Positions 39,006 to 48,228 of a DNA stretch of 64,000 bases are shown piece by piece. The DNA comes from Gloeomargarita sp. SKYB120 (GTDB taxonomy: Bacteria; Cyanobacteriota; Cyanobacteriia; Gloeomargaritales; Gloeomargaritaceae), in assembly GCA_025062155.1 (NCBI GenBank), contig JANXAM010000004.1:67160-131159 (forward strand). Direction: 5' to 3'. Below the pieces are notes generated by a model, which saw nothing but the letters and a program-made list of their open reading frames with translations, was not told the DNA's origin and ran no database searches. Every line of letters begins with the position of its first letter. The first letter of the stretch is position 1. The position numbers and the translations under genes were made by a program.

Positions 39006-41198
39006 TCAATTATTACAGGCACAGGTGAAGGACGAGTTCTGGGCTAAGTAGCGTTCCCACATTTGCCAGAGCATCCGGTCAAATTCACGAGCGAATTGGC
39101 GGGCATTCCACAGGGGCGACGTGCGACGCGACAGGAACAACGTTTGCCGCACCCGCCGGCGCAGTTCGGCATCTGTCCCTAAACGAATTCCCCACTCGAC
39201 ATATTCCTGAGCGTTCCAGGCAATGCCCTCCTGCACCCCGCAATTCACCAGGAAACTGTAGCTATTGCGGGCCGCGTACTGTTGCCCTACGCGCGTCACC
39301 AAAGGCACCCCAACCCACAGCGCCTCTAGGGTCGTCGTTGCGCCGTTGTAGGGATAGGTATCCAAAATCACATCGGCAATGGCCATATTGGCGCGGTGAA
39401 TGTACTCATTAGGGTCGCGCTCCAGGAATTTCAAACGGTCGGGATTCACGCCCTGTTCCTGCGCCAAATCACAGAAAAATTCTTGGATGCCCTGCTGGTC
39501 CCCTAGCCCCTTGATGAGCAGATAACTATTCGGGACTTCCCGGAGAATATCGAGTTGCAAGCGCACCGTTTCGTAATGGCGTTTGTAACTGATTTGAGCA
39601 CTGTAGAAAACGGTGGCCTCTGCAGGAATCCCCAGGTTATCCCGGCGCAAGGTTGGCACTCCCACTTCAAATCCATCTACGGCAATATAGCAGTGCGGCA
39701 ACCGCCAGAGGGTTTCGCTGTAGTGCGCTTGAGCATCTTCAGGTAACACATACGGATCCACAACAAAGTAATCCACTGTAGGCGAACCCATTGCATCCCA
39801 GCCAAGCCAATCCACGAGCACCGGCGCTGGTTTATAGGCCAGAACTTCGCCAATCACATTGAGCGTTACACTGTCCAAATCAATCAGGATGTCAATGCCG
39901 TCTTGATAGATTTGTTTAGCCATCTGGTTGGGGTCTCGGTAATAGTGGCACGCGACCGATTTTGGGAGCAAGAACTCATGGGCAAAACCATCCGGCTGTT
40001 GCGTAAGCGAATACATATAAATATCCAACTTTTGCCGGTCACAGTAGCGCAGATACCAGCGCAGCAGCCAGCCCACTGAATGCCGTTTCAAGGTATGGGA
40101 CAAAAAGCCCACCCGCAGTTTTTCCCGCTGACGAGGCGCATGGGTAAAGACGGTGATTTTCTTCTGTAAACAGGCGGTAACTTGACTGACAAATGCCCGT
40201 TTCAAGCGCTGGTTGTTTACCAGGTCATCGCGCAGGTAGGGCAGCCAAAATGGAATATTAAAAGGCCAAGTCCCACTCAACATATTCTCAAAACTTTGCG
40301 GTGTGCATTGGGTCAGTCGTTCCAGGGTATCAATGTATCTCTGGCCAGTTTCATAAACTTCTTGGTTGGTTCTACTGCGTACGTACAGCAACCCCTGCAG
40401 CATGGTTGCAAGGGATTGTAGCTGGTTCAGGAAGGTGCCCTGCTGCTGGGATAACTCGCAAAGTTGCCGTGCTTTTTCCAACCCTATGCGGTATTCTTTC
40501 AATCGATAGAGAATACCCACCAAAAAATATTGGTAATCCCAGTTTTGGGGTTCCTTTTCAATACACCATTCCAGTAGGGTGCGTGCCATCGGAGTGTTGC
40601 CATTTTCATGGTATTGGAGAATAGCGCTTAAAAAAACTCCATAGGTGAAATGAGGGACATAGGCCTGTCCCAGGTCCAGCAGGGCTTGATGCCAAGGCTG
40701 TAGCGTCTCACCAGGGATTTTCTGGAGGATGAGATGCAGGGTGTCCCCCAGGAGCTTGGTATTTACTTTTTCAGGCGGCAGGCGGCGAATCTGCTCAGGG
40801 AGATTCAGCGCTTCCAAACGGGCAAAGTCCTGTCGTTGCGCTAGGAATTCTGCAAACAATAGGAGATTTTCAGTGTCCTCGGGCGCCACCTCCCAAATCC
40901 ACTGCCGCAACCAACCGGCTAGAGGGGTATCCTCCTGTTCCTGGTACTGGTCGGCGACTTGCTTGAGCACCTGGAAAACCTGCACCGTAGCCGTTTCCTC
41001 CAAATGCAGCAGGGCGTGCAACCAAAGTGCTTGCGCCGCCTCGATATCTTCCTGGGCGAGATAGCCAATCAACCCGTAAGCATAGGCGCTGGGTGCCTGG
41101 GGGTCTTGTGCTAGCCAGTCTTGAACGTAGTCGACAAGTTCCTGGTAAGACTGCTTGGCGAGATAGCTCTGGGCCTGGGCTTCTCGCATGATTGGCAT
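39006..41198 (-). CDS. TPR plus GT41 (O-GlcNAc transferase / SPINDLY-type) protein
   Basis: About 730 aa. The first 350 residues are helical repeats of TPR type (SYQELVDYVQDWL, FAEFLAQRQDFARLEAL, EKEPQNWDYQYFLVGILYR). The rest is a GT-B glycosyltransferase of family 41 with LRVGFLSHTLKRHSVGW, DILIDLDSVT, QISYKRH, FLERDPNEYIHRANMAIADV, LDTYPYNGATTTLEALWVGVP and RVGQQYAARNSYSFL. Bacterial relatives transfer sugars to proteins or act in envelope glycan synthesis. The frame extends further upstream to 41333 but would then overlap the divergent E2 gene; M at 41198 or 41189 is likelier. Acceptor and donor sugar are unknown. Confidence 0.88.
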   Translation of the reverse strand: MPIMREAQAQSYLAKQSYQELVDYVQDWLAQDPQAPSAYAYGLIGYLAQEDIEAAQALWLHALLHLEETATVQVFQVLKQVADQYQEQEDTPLAGWLRQWIWEVAPEDTENLLLFAEFLAQRQDFARLEALNLPEQIRRLPPEKVNTKLLGDTLHLILQKIPGETLQPWHQALLDLGQAYVPHFTYGVFLSAILQYHENGNTPMARTLLEWCIEKEPQNWDYQYFLVGILYRLKEYRIGLEKARQLCELSQQQGTFLNQLQSLATMLQGLLYVRSRTNQEVYETGQRYIDTLERLTQCTPQSFENMLSGTWPFNIPFWLPYLRDDLVNNQRLKRAFVSQVTACLQKKITVFTHAPRQREKLRVGFLSHTLKRHSVGWLLRWYLRYCDRQKLDIYMYSLTQQPDGFAHEFLLPKSVACHYYRDPNQMAKQIYQDGIDILIDLDSVTLNVIGEVLAYKPAPVLVDWLGWDAMGSPTVDYFVVDPYVLPEDAQAHYSETLWRLPHCYIAVDGFEVGVPTLRRDNLGIPAEATVFYSAQISYKRHYETVRLQLDILREVPNSYLLIKGLGDQQGIQEFFCDLAQEQGVNPDRLKFLERDPNEYIHRANMAIADVILDTYPYNGATTTLEALWVGVPLVTRVGQQYAARNSYSFLVNCGVQEGIAWNAQEYVEWGIRLGTDAELRRRVRQTLFLSRRTSPLWNARQFAREFDRMLWQMWERYLAQNSSFTCACNN

Positions 41199-41280
41199 CA
41201 GTGCGACCCGTCGAGACTCCTCTATGATAGTGGTTCCTGAAACGGTTACAATCAAGCATGGTTCTTTGTCGGATGTCCCC

Positions 41281-42531
41281 ATGATCCACCCGTTTGTGAT
41301 GCCGGTTTTGAGTTCCACGATGACCGAGGGCAAAATTGTCGCCTGGCTAAAGCAGGTGGGTGATTACGTCAAGGCCCATGAAAACATTGTGGTGGTGGAA
41401 TCCGACAAATCCGACATGGAGGCTGAATCGTTCCAGGAGGGCTATCTAGCAGCGATTTTACTGCCGGCGGGTGCCCAAGCGCCGACTGGTACGCCCATTG
41501 CCCTGATCGCCGACACGGTGGAGGAAATGCAGCAGGTGCAGCAAAACCCTGAAAAGTATCTCGCTGAGTTGCAAGGGGAAACCGCATCGTCTGCTGCGAC
41601 GCCAGTAGCGACGGAAACCCCTCGCCCTGCAGCGGCGGTATCGCGGGCGACCAACGGGCGCGTGATTGCTTCCCCCCGCGCCAAGAAGTTGGCCAAGGAA
41701 CACCAAGTGGATCTGCGTCAGATCCAGGGAAGCGGTCCCTACGGACGGATTACGGCTGAGGATGTCCTGAAAGTCGTGGCACCCCAAACGGCTACACCCG
41801 CAGCACCTGTCACTCCCGTCCCCCGAACGCCTGAAAAAACGCCGCTGGTCCTTGAGGGGGGCACCCTGACGCCGCTCAATACCCTGCAACAGGCGGTGGT
41901 GCGAAATATGGTAGCCAGCCTGGCCGTGCCCGTGTTCCGAGTGACCTACGCCATCACCACCGACGCCCTAGACGCCCTATACCGGCAAATCAAGGGCAAA
42001 GGGGTGACCATGACAGCCCTGCTGGCAAAGGCGGTGGCGCTGACCCTAGCGAACCACCCGCTGCTCAACAGTCGCTACACCGAGCAAGGGATTTACCAGC
42101 CCGAAGGGATTCACATTGCCGTCGCTGTAGCCATGGAGGACGGCGGTTTGATCACCCCTGTACTTGCCAACCCCCACCAGCAGGACATCTACAGCCTCTC
42201 TCGCACCTGGCAAGACTTGGTGCAGCGGGCGCGGGCGAAACAACTGCAACCCCACGAGTACAACAGCGGGACATTTACCCTATCGAATCTGGGGATGTTC
42301 GGTGTGGAACAGTTTGACGCCATCTTACCTCCTAACCAGGGAGCCATTCTTGCTGTGGGGGCAGCCCAACCCGAAGTGGTCGCCCTTGAAGATGGCTGTA
42401 TTGCGGTGCGACGCCGGATGCGGGTGACCCTCACCTGCGACCACCGGGTGATTTACGGTGCCCATGCGGCGGCCTTTTTGCAGGATTTGGCGAAACTCAT
42501 TGAAACCAACGCTCAGTCCCTAGTGCTGTAG
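41281..42531 (+). CDS. pyruvate dehydrogenase E2 (dihydrolipoamide acetyltransferase)
   Basis: Core acyltransferase of the pyruvate dehydrogenase complex, moving the acetyl group from lipoyl-lysine to CoA. 416 aa with a single lipoyl domain (lipoylated Lys in ESDKSDMEAE, near 45). An Ala/Pro-rich linker follows, then a peripheral-subunit-binding domain (RVIASPRAKKLAKEH, GSGPYGRITAEDVL). The catalytic domain ends with TCDHRVIYGAHAAAFL. The catalytic His is present; the usual Asp of DHRxxDG is Tyr, as I recall for plastid and cyanobacterial E2s. The ATG at 41281 gives the right N-terminus (MIHPFVMPVLSSTMTEGKI). Provides the aerobic alternative to PflB for acetyl-CoA. Confidence 0.95.
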   Translation: MIHPFVMPVLSSTMTEGKIVAWLKQVGDYVKAHENIVVVESDKSDMEAESFQEGYLAAILLPAGAQAPTGTPIALIADTVEEMQQVQQNPEKYLAELQGETASSAATPVATETPRPAAAVSRATNGRVIASPRAKKLAKEHQVDLRQIQGSGPYGRITAEDVLKVVAPQTATPAAPVTPVPRTPEKTPLVLEGGTLTPLNTLQQAVVRNMVASLAVPVFRVTYAITTDALDALYRQIKGKGVTMTALLAKAVALTLANHPLLNSRYTEQGIYQPEGIHIAVAVAMEDGGLITPVLANPHQQDIYSLSRTWQDLVQRARAKQLQPHEYNSGTFTLSNLGMFGVEQFDAILPPNQGAILAVGAAQPEVVALEDGCIAVRRRMRVTLTCDHRVIYGAHAAAFLQDLAKLIETNAQSLVL

Positions 42532-43574
42532 GCCTGTTGATAGACCAGTTTTTGCACCGCGCCGATGACCGGGTTGATCTCCCAATTGCGTCGCCGGGGG
42601 TCTTCTAGGTACGCCTGCTGCTCCTGCTCCATCATCGCCACGTCCTCGCGGAGCAAGCCCTGGAGGAAGCCTCTGGCGGCATTGAAACAGCGGTTTTTCA
42701 CCCAGCGGCGGAACCAGACCGGCAGGCGATGCAAACCCCGAAACGCCCCCAGCGAGACCGTATGCACCAGATAGGCACGGGTTTCGGTGGCGTGGACCGG
42801 CACTATCAGGCAGTACAGCCGAAAGTCCTGGCCCAACCAAGCGTGCCAGTGGGGATACTCGTAGCGCACCACGAGGGAAGTCAAAAACCGCTGGCGCAAG
42901 GGAGGAATAAACAGTTGAATGACCGACCAAGGCCGTTTGACTTGGAAATAGCACTCGGCTTGATATTCCGCCTCAACCCAAGCTGGTCCAGCGTTCCTTT
43001 TGCACAAAACGGCGTTGCCCCACGGTTGAAAATAACGGTGCAAGTGGCCGTGATACATATCCATTAAATTTTCTACCAGGAATGAGAAATGGGCGCGGAA
43101 CTGGAAGGGGGCCACGCTCACAACGTAGTTCAAATGATCCCATTCAAATAAATCTGGAGGTTGCGTCTGGAGCGCTTGGTCCAGGTCACCGGGAAAAATC
43201 CAAATAAACCCCTGTTTTTCCTGCACAGGATAACAACGTAAACGACAGGGGGGCAACTTCTGGGATTCCCTCAGGTAGGGAATGGCGACACAGCGGCCTT
43301 GACCGTCAAATTGCCAACCGTGATAGACGCACACAATGGCGTCGCTTTGCACATAGCCGCTGCTGAGTTGAACGCCCCGATGGGGACAACGATTTTCTAG
43401 GGCGTGAACTTCGCCCTGCTGGTTGCGAAATAGGACGATTTTTTGACCCCAGATTTGCACCGCTAAAGGCTTTTTCCCCAGTTCTCGACTGAGGGCAACG
43501 GCGTACCAATAATTCAAATTGACCGGCGCTGTTCTTAATTGCTCTAACCGGGGCACGCCCGCTGATGGCTCCAT
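42513..43574 (-). CDS. Rieske-type oxygenase, pheophorbide/aromatic-ring hydroxylase family
   Basis: A 353-aa Rieske non-heme iron oxygenase. The Rieske cluster ligands are in CPHRG (near residue 62) and CVYHGW (near 81). The mononuclear iron site follows in NLMDMYHGHLH near 185. The layout resembles the cyanobacterial and chloroplast group that includes pheophorbide a oxygenase, chlorophyllide a oxygenase and Tic55, so a tetrapyrrole or aromatic substrate is possible. No C-terminal membrane anchor is evident. The ATG at 43574 is preferred over an upstream GTG. It converges on the E2 gene with a 19-bp overlap. Substrate cannot be told from sequence alone. Confidence 0.88.
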   Translation of the reverse strand: MEPSAGVPRLEQLRTAPVNLNYWYAVALSRELGKKPLAVQIWGQKIVLFRNQQGEVHALENRCPHRGVQLSSGYVQSDAIVCVYHGWQFDGQGRCVAIPYLRESQKLPPCRLRCYPVQEKQGFIWIFPGDLDQALQTQPPDLFEWDHLNYVVSVAPFQFRAHFSFLVENLMDMYHGHLHRYFQPWGNAVLCKRNAGPAWVEAEYQAECYFQVKRPWSVIQLFIPPLRQRFLTSLVVRYEYPHWHAWLGQDFRLYCLIVPVHATETRAYLVHTVSLGAFRGLHRLPVWFRRWVKNRCFNAARGFLQGLLREDVAMMEQEQQAYLEDPRRRNWEINPVIGAVQKLVYQQAYSTRD

Positions 43575-43657
43575 CTCTTTCTCGCGCACGCCTCAATGCC
43601 TGATAGGATAGCATTGGGGGGGTAGGGAGTTGTAGGGAATTTGCGGCGTTATTGGTC

Positions 43658-44413
43658 CTAGGTTTGCGTTGCCAAGGTGTAGGATGGCTTGGTCAAAAGC
43701 TGGGCAGCTTGTTGAGCTAACTCCGCCAGCCCACAGGGTTCAACCGTGAGCTGGGGGGTCAACCGCGCCGTCACCAGGGGATTTACCAGCAGGAATTCCT
43801 GATGCAGTGGCGTGCCCAACACCTCGACCACCCCCAGCAGGACCCGCTGGAACAGGTAACGGGGAACGGCGAGGTCGAAGCAGAAGGGAACGGGACCTGG
43901 CTGGCCGCCGAGCAGGGGGTGTTGGAGCTGCATCACCAGCGCCCTTTGCAAAGGGTCGTGCAGCCGGAAGGACAAGGCCTGGCCTGTGGTCACCCACCCC
44001 TGGAGTCGTAGCGTCTGATGCCAGGGAAATTGGCAGCGGTAATGCCAGTGCAGGGCCAACACCTGGGGCGGACAAGGCTCTAGCGTGATCTGTAAACTCA
44101 GCCCGTCCCCCCAGGACTCCCAAGTGCGGTTGGGTTTTTCTACCCAGCAGCGCAACCGCCATTGCCCCGCCTCCCACCGGGTCCAGGGCAACAACAGGGC
44201 CATTCCTCGCCGGTTGACCCGCACCTCCTGGTGTCGCACGCGCTGGCGACCGGTCCTTGTGGGCCAGAACCATTCCACCGTTACGCTTCCCGGTTGGACC
44301 ACGGGAGTGCGCCCCCACAAGCGATAAACGCCCGGCACGAGGGGTTGCTTCCCCCCCAACCCGCAATAGCTTCGGGGGGCGTCCTGTCGCTGCAGCAGAA
44401 ATTGCCAGGCCAT
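43658..44413 (-). CDS. hypothetical protein coupled to DHH phosphoesterase
   Basis: A 251-aa protein I do not recognise. It is rich in Trp, Arg, Gln and Leu and appears to be largely beta-sheet (VTVEWFWPTRTGRQRVRHQEV, broken as VTVEWFWP and RVRHQEV; LSLQITLEPCPPQVL). There is no signal peptide or membrane segment. Its ATG shares the A of the DHH stop (TGATG), so it is translated from the same message. Probably a cyanobacterial-lineage protein; function unknown. Confidence 0.75.
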   Translation of the reverse strand: MAWQFLLQRQDAPRSYCGLGGKQPLVPGVYRLWGRTPVVQPGSVTVEWFWPTRTGRQRVRHQEVRVNRRGMALLLPWTRWEAGQWRLRCWVEKPNRTWESWGDGLSLQITLEPCPPQVLALHWHYRCQFPWHQTLRLQGWVTTGQALSFRLHDPLQRALVMQLQHPLLGGQPGPVPFCFDLAVPRYLFQRVLLGVVEVLGTPLHQEFLLVNPLVTARLTPQLTVEPCGLAELAQQAAQLLTKPSYTLATQT

Positions 44414-45678
44414 CAGGTCACCGGCGCCGGTCGGTCAGGATTGATCAACCGCAGGAGCTTTTGCTTGATTTGGGTGTCGTACACTTCCCACTTCAAATTG
44501 GCGTAGTTGGGGTTGTCGTTTAGGCCGGCCAGGAACCCCATCGGGATTTCAAACCCGCCCGCTTGGGAACGCCCACCGCCGAAAAAGCGTCCCTGCGGAT
44601 CATGCCCAAAGGCCTCCTTCAAAAATTCGTCCGGGTCCAGGGTTAATTTGGTCGTGCGCAAAGACCCAATCACCAATTCCCGCTCCCGGTCCTTGTCATA
44701 GACAATCCCATAGACCACCGCCGTGTGGACATTGTCTTCGGTCACCAGGAAGTCCGCCGCCTGAGGAATGGCGTCGCGGGCGTCGTAGCGCAGATACCCT
44801 ACCCCCGCCAGGGAGAAGTTGTTCTGGATAATGCGGTTTTTCAAGGCCCGCTCGATCACATCCATCGCCTGCTTGCTGCGATTGACCTGCAGGATGGAAC
44901 GCAACAACTGCGGGTCGTGGTAGCGGGTGAGGTAGGCCACCGCCAGCAAGTCCTCCTCCTGGGCCTGGAGTAACGCCTGGGTGTCGGAACGGATGCCGTG
45001 GATCAGAGCCGTGGCGCACTTGACGTGGTCACTCACGTTGCGGTCGAGCACTAGCAGCTCTCCCTGCAGGTACTGGGTGAGAATAGTGGCCGTGGCCTTG
45101 ACGTTGGGCCGGATGTCTACAAATTCCGCTGCTATTTCCCCCTGGGAGTGATGGTCAATCACCGCAATCACCGGCAACTGTATCTGCCGCACCCAGGGCG
45201 TCAACTGGCTGGTCGCCCCCTGGTTGTCAATGAACACGCACCCCTGGTAACAACTCCAATCCCGGTCCTTCAGGGTGGTGGGGGACCAATTTTGCACCGG
45301 CATCCCCGTTAACTTCACCAGCGCAATGTTTTCTTGATGGCTGATGATCCCCGTATAGACCAGGTCACAGCGGATGTCGTACTGCTGCGCAATCAGCAGG
45401 TAGGCCCAGGCCGACGACAGGGCATCGGGGTCTGGAAAATCCTGCAAAATCACCAAGTGCCGCTCCCCACTGTGGCGGGTCAAGACTCGGTGCAATTCCT
45501 CCAAACGGTGGTCGTTAAAGTGACGGACACGGGTCGTTAGCGTTGCCCCGTTCAGGTTTGGACCGTTGGTGGGTACAATCAACAAGCTGTTCTCACGGGA
45601 TTCAGCCATCGGCGTCTCCGTCGGCGCCCCCTCGACCTTTGACTGTGGATTGGGAGATTCAGTCGGTTCGTTGCTCAT
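44413..45678 (-). CDS. DHH/DHHA1 phosphoesterase, NrnA-like
   Basis: A 421-aa phosphoesterase of the DHH superfamily, whose members degrade short oligoribonucleotides, pAp or cyclic dinucleotides. Manganese-binding motifs are present: FPDPDALSSA (motif I, with the second D of the DxD), VFIDNQGA (motif II), VIDHHSQGE (the DHH motif) and HGIRSDTQAL (motif IV). The C-terminal DHHA1 domain has the glycine loop FGGGRSQAGGFEIP. An N-terminal extension of about 40 polar residues is probably disordered. The exact substrate is uncertain; NrnA-type exonuclease is the default guess. Confidence 0.88.
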   Translation of the reverse strand: MSNEPTESPNPQSKVEGAPTETPMAESRENSLLIVPTNGPNLNGATLTTRVRHFNDHRLEELHRVLTRHSGERHLVILQDFPDPDALSSAWAYLLIAQQYDIRCDLVYTGIISHQENIALVKLTGMPVQNWSPTTLKDRDWSCYQGCVFIDNQGATSQLTPWVRQIQLPVIAVIDHHSQGEIAAEFVDIRPNVKATATILTQYLQGELLVLDRNVSDHVKCATALIHGIRSDTQALLQAQEEDLLAVAYLTRYHDPQLLRSILQVNRSKQAMDVIERALKNRIIQNNFSLAGVGYLRYDARDAIPQAADFLVTEDNVHTAVVYGIVYDKDRERELVIGSLRTTKLTLDPDEFLKEAFGHDPQGRFFGGGRSQAGGFEIPMGFLAGLNDNPNYANLKWEVYDTQIKQKLLRLINPDRPAPVT

Positions 45679-45823
45679 AGGAATTGACCTAGGACAAACA
45701 GATAGGCCCTATCCATTCACTTTGCCCCTTGTCCTTGTCCCTAGGGTACCCTAGCTGTCCTTGGCTAGAGACTCCCACCCTTTATCCTAACCCATCCCCG
45801 GCCCTTGACGACAGGGGGGTGAG

Positions 45824-46024
45824 CTACTCCTGCCGAGCTGAGCGCACCGCCGCCCAGAAACAAGCAACTCCCGTTGGGATACTCAGCACCAAAATCGTCC
45901 AGGTCAAGGGCACACCCAACGGCGGCTGGCCGTAACCCAGTTCAAACATGCAACCCACGGCTGCGATGGCTGCAACACAGGATCCCGCCAAAAATAGGCC
46001 ACTTACCGGCGTCAAGGGACTCAT
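45824..46024 (-). CDS. small conserved membrane protein
   Basis: A 66-aa protein with two transmembrane segments (LFLAGSCVAAIAAVGCMFEL and TWTILVLSIPTGVACFWAAV) separated by a short Pro/Gly-rich turn (YGQPPLGVP). Its ATG overlaps the def stop (ATGA), so it is co-translated with peptide deformylase. It looks like one of the short conserved cyanobacterial membrane proteins; function unknown. The frame continues upstream, but that part lies in def. Confidence 0.72.
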   Translation of the reverse strand: MSPLTPVSGLFLAGSCVAAIAAVGCMFELGYGQPPLGVPLTWTILVLSIPTGVACFWAAVRSARQE

Positions 46025-46587
46025 CGCACTCGCCGCACATCCGCTAGGGAGAACCGGTGCTTGCTCAACTCCCGCGCTAGAGCCAGGGGGTTTTCCACCC
46101 GGTCCACAAACATCACCCCCTGCAGGTGGTCCATCTCGTGCAACACCACCCGCGCCAGCAAATCCGTAAACTGTCGCCGCTGCCATCGCCCCCACTCGTC
46201 CCGGTAACTCACAGTCACCTGGGCGGGTCGTTTCACCGGCAAAAACACCCCCGGAATGCTCAAACAACCCTCTTCGCCTACCACCCATTCCTCACTTTGG
46301 GCTTCAATCACTGGATTGACCAGCACCAGCGGGGGGGTAGCTGCATTATCCGGTTCCGTGTCCACCACGATCACCTGCTTCAGAATCCCCACCTGGGGCG
46401 CTGCCAGTCCAATTCCCTCCCGGCTATACATCGTCTGCAACATCTGCACCGCCAAGTCTCGCAGCTCTTGGTTCACCTGGGGCACTCGCTTGGCAGTCTG
46501 CCGCAAAACCTTACTCCCGAGTACCTCCACCCGTAACGGCGGGGCAGCCAATTTTGTCTTCTCAACCGGCAGGGCCGCTGTCGTCAT
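46021..46587 (-). CDS. def: peptide deformylase
   Basis: Removes the formyl group from the N-terminal methionine of nascent proteins. The three metallo-protease motifs are intact: GIGLAAPQVG, EEGCLSIPG (metal-binding Cys) and HEMDHLQG (two metal His and catalytic Glu). 188 aa is normal. A type I deformylase is the likeliest class. Heads a two-gene unit with the small membrane protein. Confidence 0.97.
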   Translation of the reverse strand: MTTAALPVEKTKLAAPPLRVEVLGSKVLRQTAKRVPQVNQELRDLAVQMLQTMYSREGIGLAAPQVGILKQVIVVDTEPDNAATPPLVLVNPVIEAQSEEWVVGEEGCLSIPGVFLPVKRPAQVTVSYRDEWGRWQRRQFTDLLARVVLHEMDHLQGVMFVDRVENPLALARELSKHRFSLADVRRVR

Positions 46588-46945
46588 GCAATATCAACTC
46601 ACAAATCCTGTTTTTTACTGTAGCATGGGGATAGGCCGACCGGGAGAGATAACAGACGTACTGGTTTCAGCTTCCGGCCAATCCCGAACGGGTTCCCCAG
46701 TACGTCAACCTTACCCTGGCCAATCAACTCAACGACGACGGCGTGATTGACGTTGGCTTTCTGGACCCGTTCTGTCTGCCCTCAAGAGTTGAACCCAGCG
46801 GCGTGCTGGTGCAACTGGTGGCGCGGGTAGCGATGAACATCCGGGTGGTTGAACAACTATACCAACGGCTGCACCAAACTCTAGTGCAACGCTGTCATCG
46901 GTCTCCCTCCCTTAACCCCAACGGAACCGGTAAACCCTAACGTCT
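46588..46945 (+). pseudogene. possible truncated or frameshifted hypothetical gene upstream of response regulator
   Basis: Between def and the response regulator, a plus-strand frame without a normal start codon is open from about 46650 to 46940. It reads WFQLPANPERVPQYV, NLTLANQLNDDGVIDVGF, then LPSRVEPSGVLVQLVARVAM and VEQLYQRLHQTL. The wording looks like real protein rather than a shadow. An ATG at about 46625 lies in another frame, so a one-base shift could have separated start and body. It ends 5 bp before the regulator gene. Family not recognised. Confidence 0.35.
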
Positions 46946-47665
46946 ATGGCGCTGCTGTTGGTGGAAGATGACCTGGACTTAGCGGAACCCTTGACTGCGC
47001 TCCTAGCCCAACAGGGGTACCAGGTGACAGCGGTGCGCGACGGCGAAACGGCCTATGGATTGGTTAAACAACATCACTACGAACTGCTGATTTTGGATTG
47101 GCTGTTGCCCCGCCTCGATGGCCTAACGCTCTGTCAACGGCTGCGACGGGAAGGGGTGACCACGCCGGTTTTGTTTCTCACCGCCCGCGATGGGGTGACC
47201 GACCGGGTCCAGGGTCTCGATGCCGGTGCTGACGACTATCTGGTTAAACCCTTTGCTTTTGCCGAATTGGCCGCCCGTGTGCGGGCTTTGCTGCGCCGAC
47301 CGCCGCCGACCTCACCTACCCGGTTGCAGGTGGGGGATTTGGTGTTACTGCCGGAGCAACGCCTGGCCTACCGGGGCGACCGCCCGATTGTACTTTCCGA
47401 AAAAGAAACCCAATTGCTAGCGCTGTTGCTGCAACAACCGGGGCAAATTCTTTCCCACACCCAGCTCCTAGCTTGCCTGTGGCCGGGGGAAACGCCTGAC
47501 CGGAATTTGCTGGCCGCCCACATCCGCCTGTTGCGCCGCAAGCTGGAGGCCCAGGGGGAACCGCCAGTCATCCAGACCGCCTATGGACGGGGCTACGGGC
47601 TGCTGGTGCCGGGGGCCGACCGGGCTATGATAAAAGGCGTGGGTCGTGATGGTAAAGCGAGGTGA
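46946..47665 (+). CDS. OmpR/PhoB-family response regulator
   Basis: A 239-aa two-component regulator. The receiver domain has the acidic pocket VEDDLDL, phosphoacceptor Asp51 (LLILDWLLP), and the conserved Thr and Lys (FLTARDG, DDYLVKPF). The C-terminal winged helix (about 130-225) contains VLSEKETQLLALLLQQPGQI, shown in parts as VLSEKETQLL and QPGQILS, and ends with the wing YGRGYGL. No histidine kinase lies beside it, so its partner is unknown. It resembles the RppA/NrsR group of cyanobacterial regulators. The stop overlaps the RBS region of the next gene. Confidence 0.92.
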   Translation: MALLLVEDDLDLAEPLTALLAQQGYQVTAVRDGETAYGLVKQHHYELLILDWLLPRLDGLTLCQRLRREGVTTPVLFLTARDGVTDRVQGLDAGADDYLVKPFAFAELAARVRALLRRPPPTSPTRLQVGDLVLLPEQRLAYRGDRPIVLSEKETQLLALLLQQPGQILSHTQLLACLWPGETPDRNLLAAHIRLLRRKLEAQGEPPVIQTAYGRGYGLLVPGADRAMIKGVGRDGKAR

Positions 47666-47670
47666 ACAGG

Positions 47671-48228
47671 ATGCGTCTCAAGCACGGGGTGTGGGGAATA
47701 GGTGTGGCGTTGGCCTTGGGAATGGTGGCCTTGCCGGCGCAAGCGGCTCGAACCGTGAACTTTTGGTTCAATATTTTTGAGGTGGCCAGCATTTCGGTGC
47801 CGGATTTGCGGCGGTTTGTGGATAAGAATGAACTGTCGCCTTCGCTGCGACGGACGCTGCAGCTGTTGCCGGAGCGAGACCGGCAGGGGTTTGAACAGGT
47901 GTTGCGGTTCAAGCTGTCCCTAGAGCCACGGCAAGTCATTCGGCTGGTGGACTCGCCGTCGGTGGAGCAGGTCTTGATGCAAATTCCACCCGTGTTTTTG
48001 CCTAACCAATCGCCGTCGGTGATGCCAGGTCTCAAGGGAGCGCTCATCCTAGCTTCGATTCCCCGAGAGCGGGGGGGTTTTCGGGACAAGGATGGGTTTG
48101 GCCTGGTGAACGTGCTGGAGGCCTACCCGGCGCAGGAAATGAATCTGGATATTCCGGCGTTGTTGCGTTTAGGCCAGCAGGGGTTAGACCTGCAACGGCT
48201 GCTCGGGGGCGGTTTACTGTCACGTTAA
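47671..48228 (+). CDS. DUF1400-type exported protein
   Basis: A 185-aa protein with a signal peptide (MRLKHGVWGIGVALALGM ... PAQA). The remainder matches the DUF1400 pattern found at the N-terminus of some cyanobacterial alpha/beta hydrolases: ARTVNFWF, ISVPDLRRFVDKNELSPSLR and FEQVLRFKLSL. Here the domain stands alone, without the hydrolase. gaggtg precedes the ATG at 47671. It is followed directly by the epimerase gene. Role unknown; location is expected to be periplasmic or secreted. Confidence 0.8.
   Translation: MRLKHGVWGIGVALALGMVALPAQAARTVNFWFNIFEVASISVPDLRRFVDKNELSPSLRRTLQLLPERDRQGFEQVLRFKLSLEPRQVIRLVDSPSVEQVLMQIPPVFLPNQSPSVMPGLKGALILASIPRERGGFRDKDGFGLVNVLEAYPAQEMNLDIPALLRLGQQGLDLQRLLGGGLLSR

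Noticed and set aside
43740-44366. 208-aa Pro/Ala/Arg-rich frame overlapping the hypothetical gene at 43658
   Set aside because: Wrong register of the same strand; the 251-aa frame coupled to the DHH gene is the better gene.
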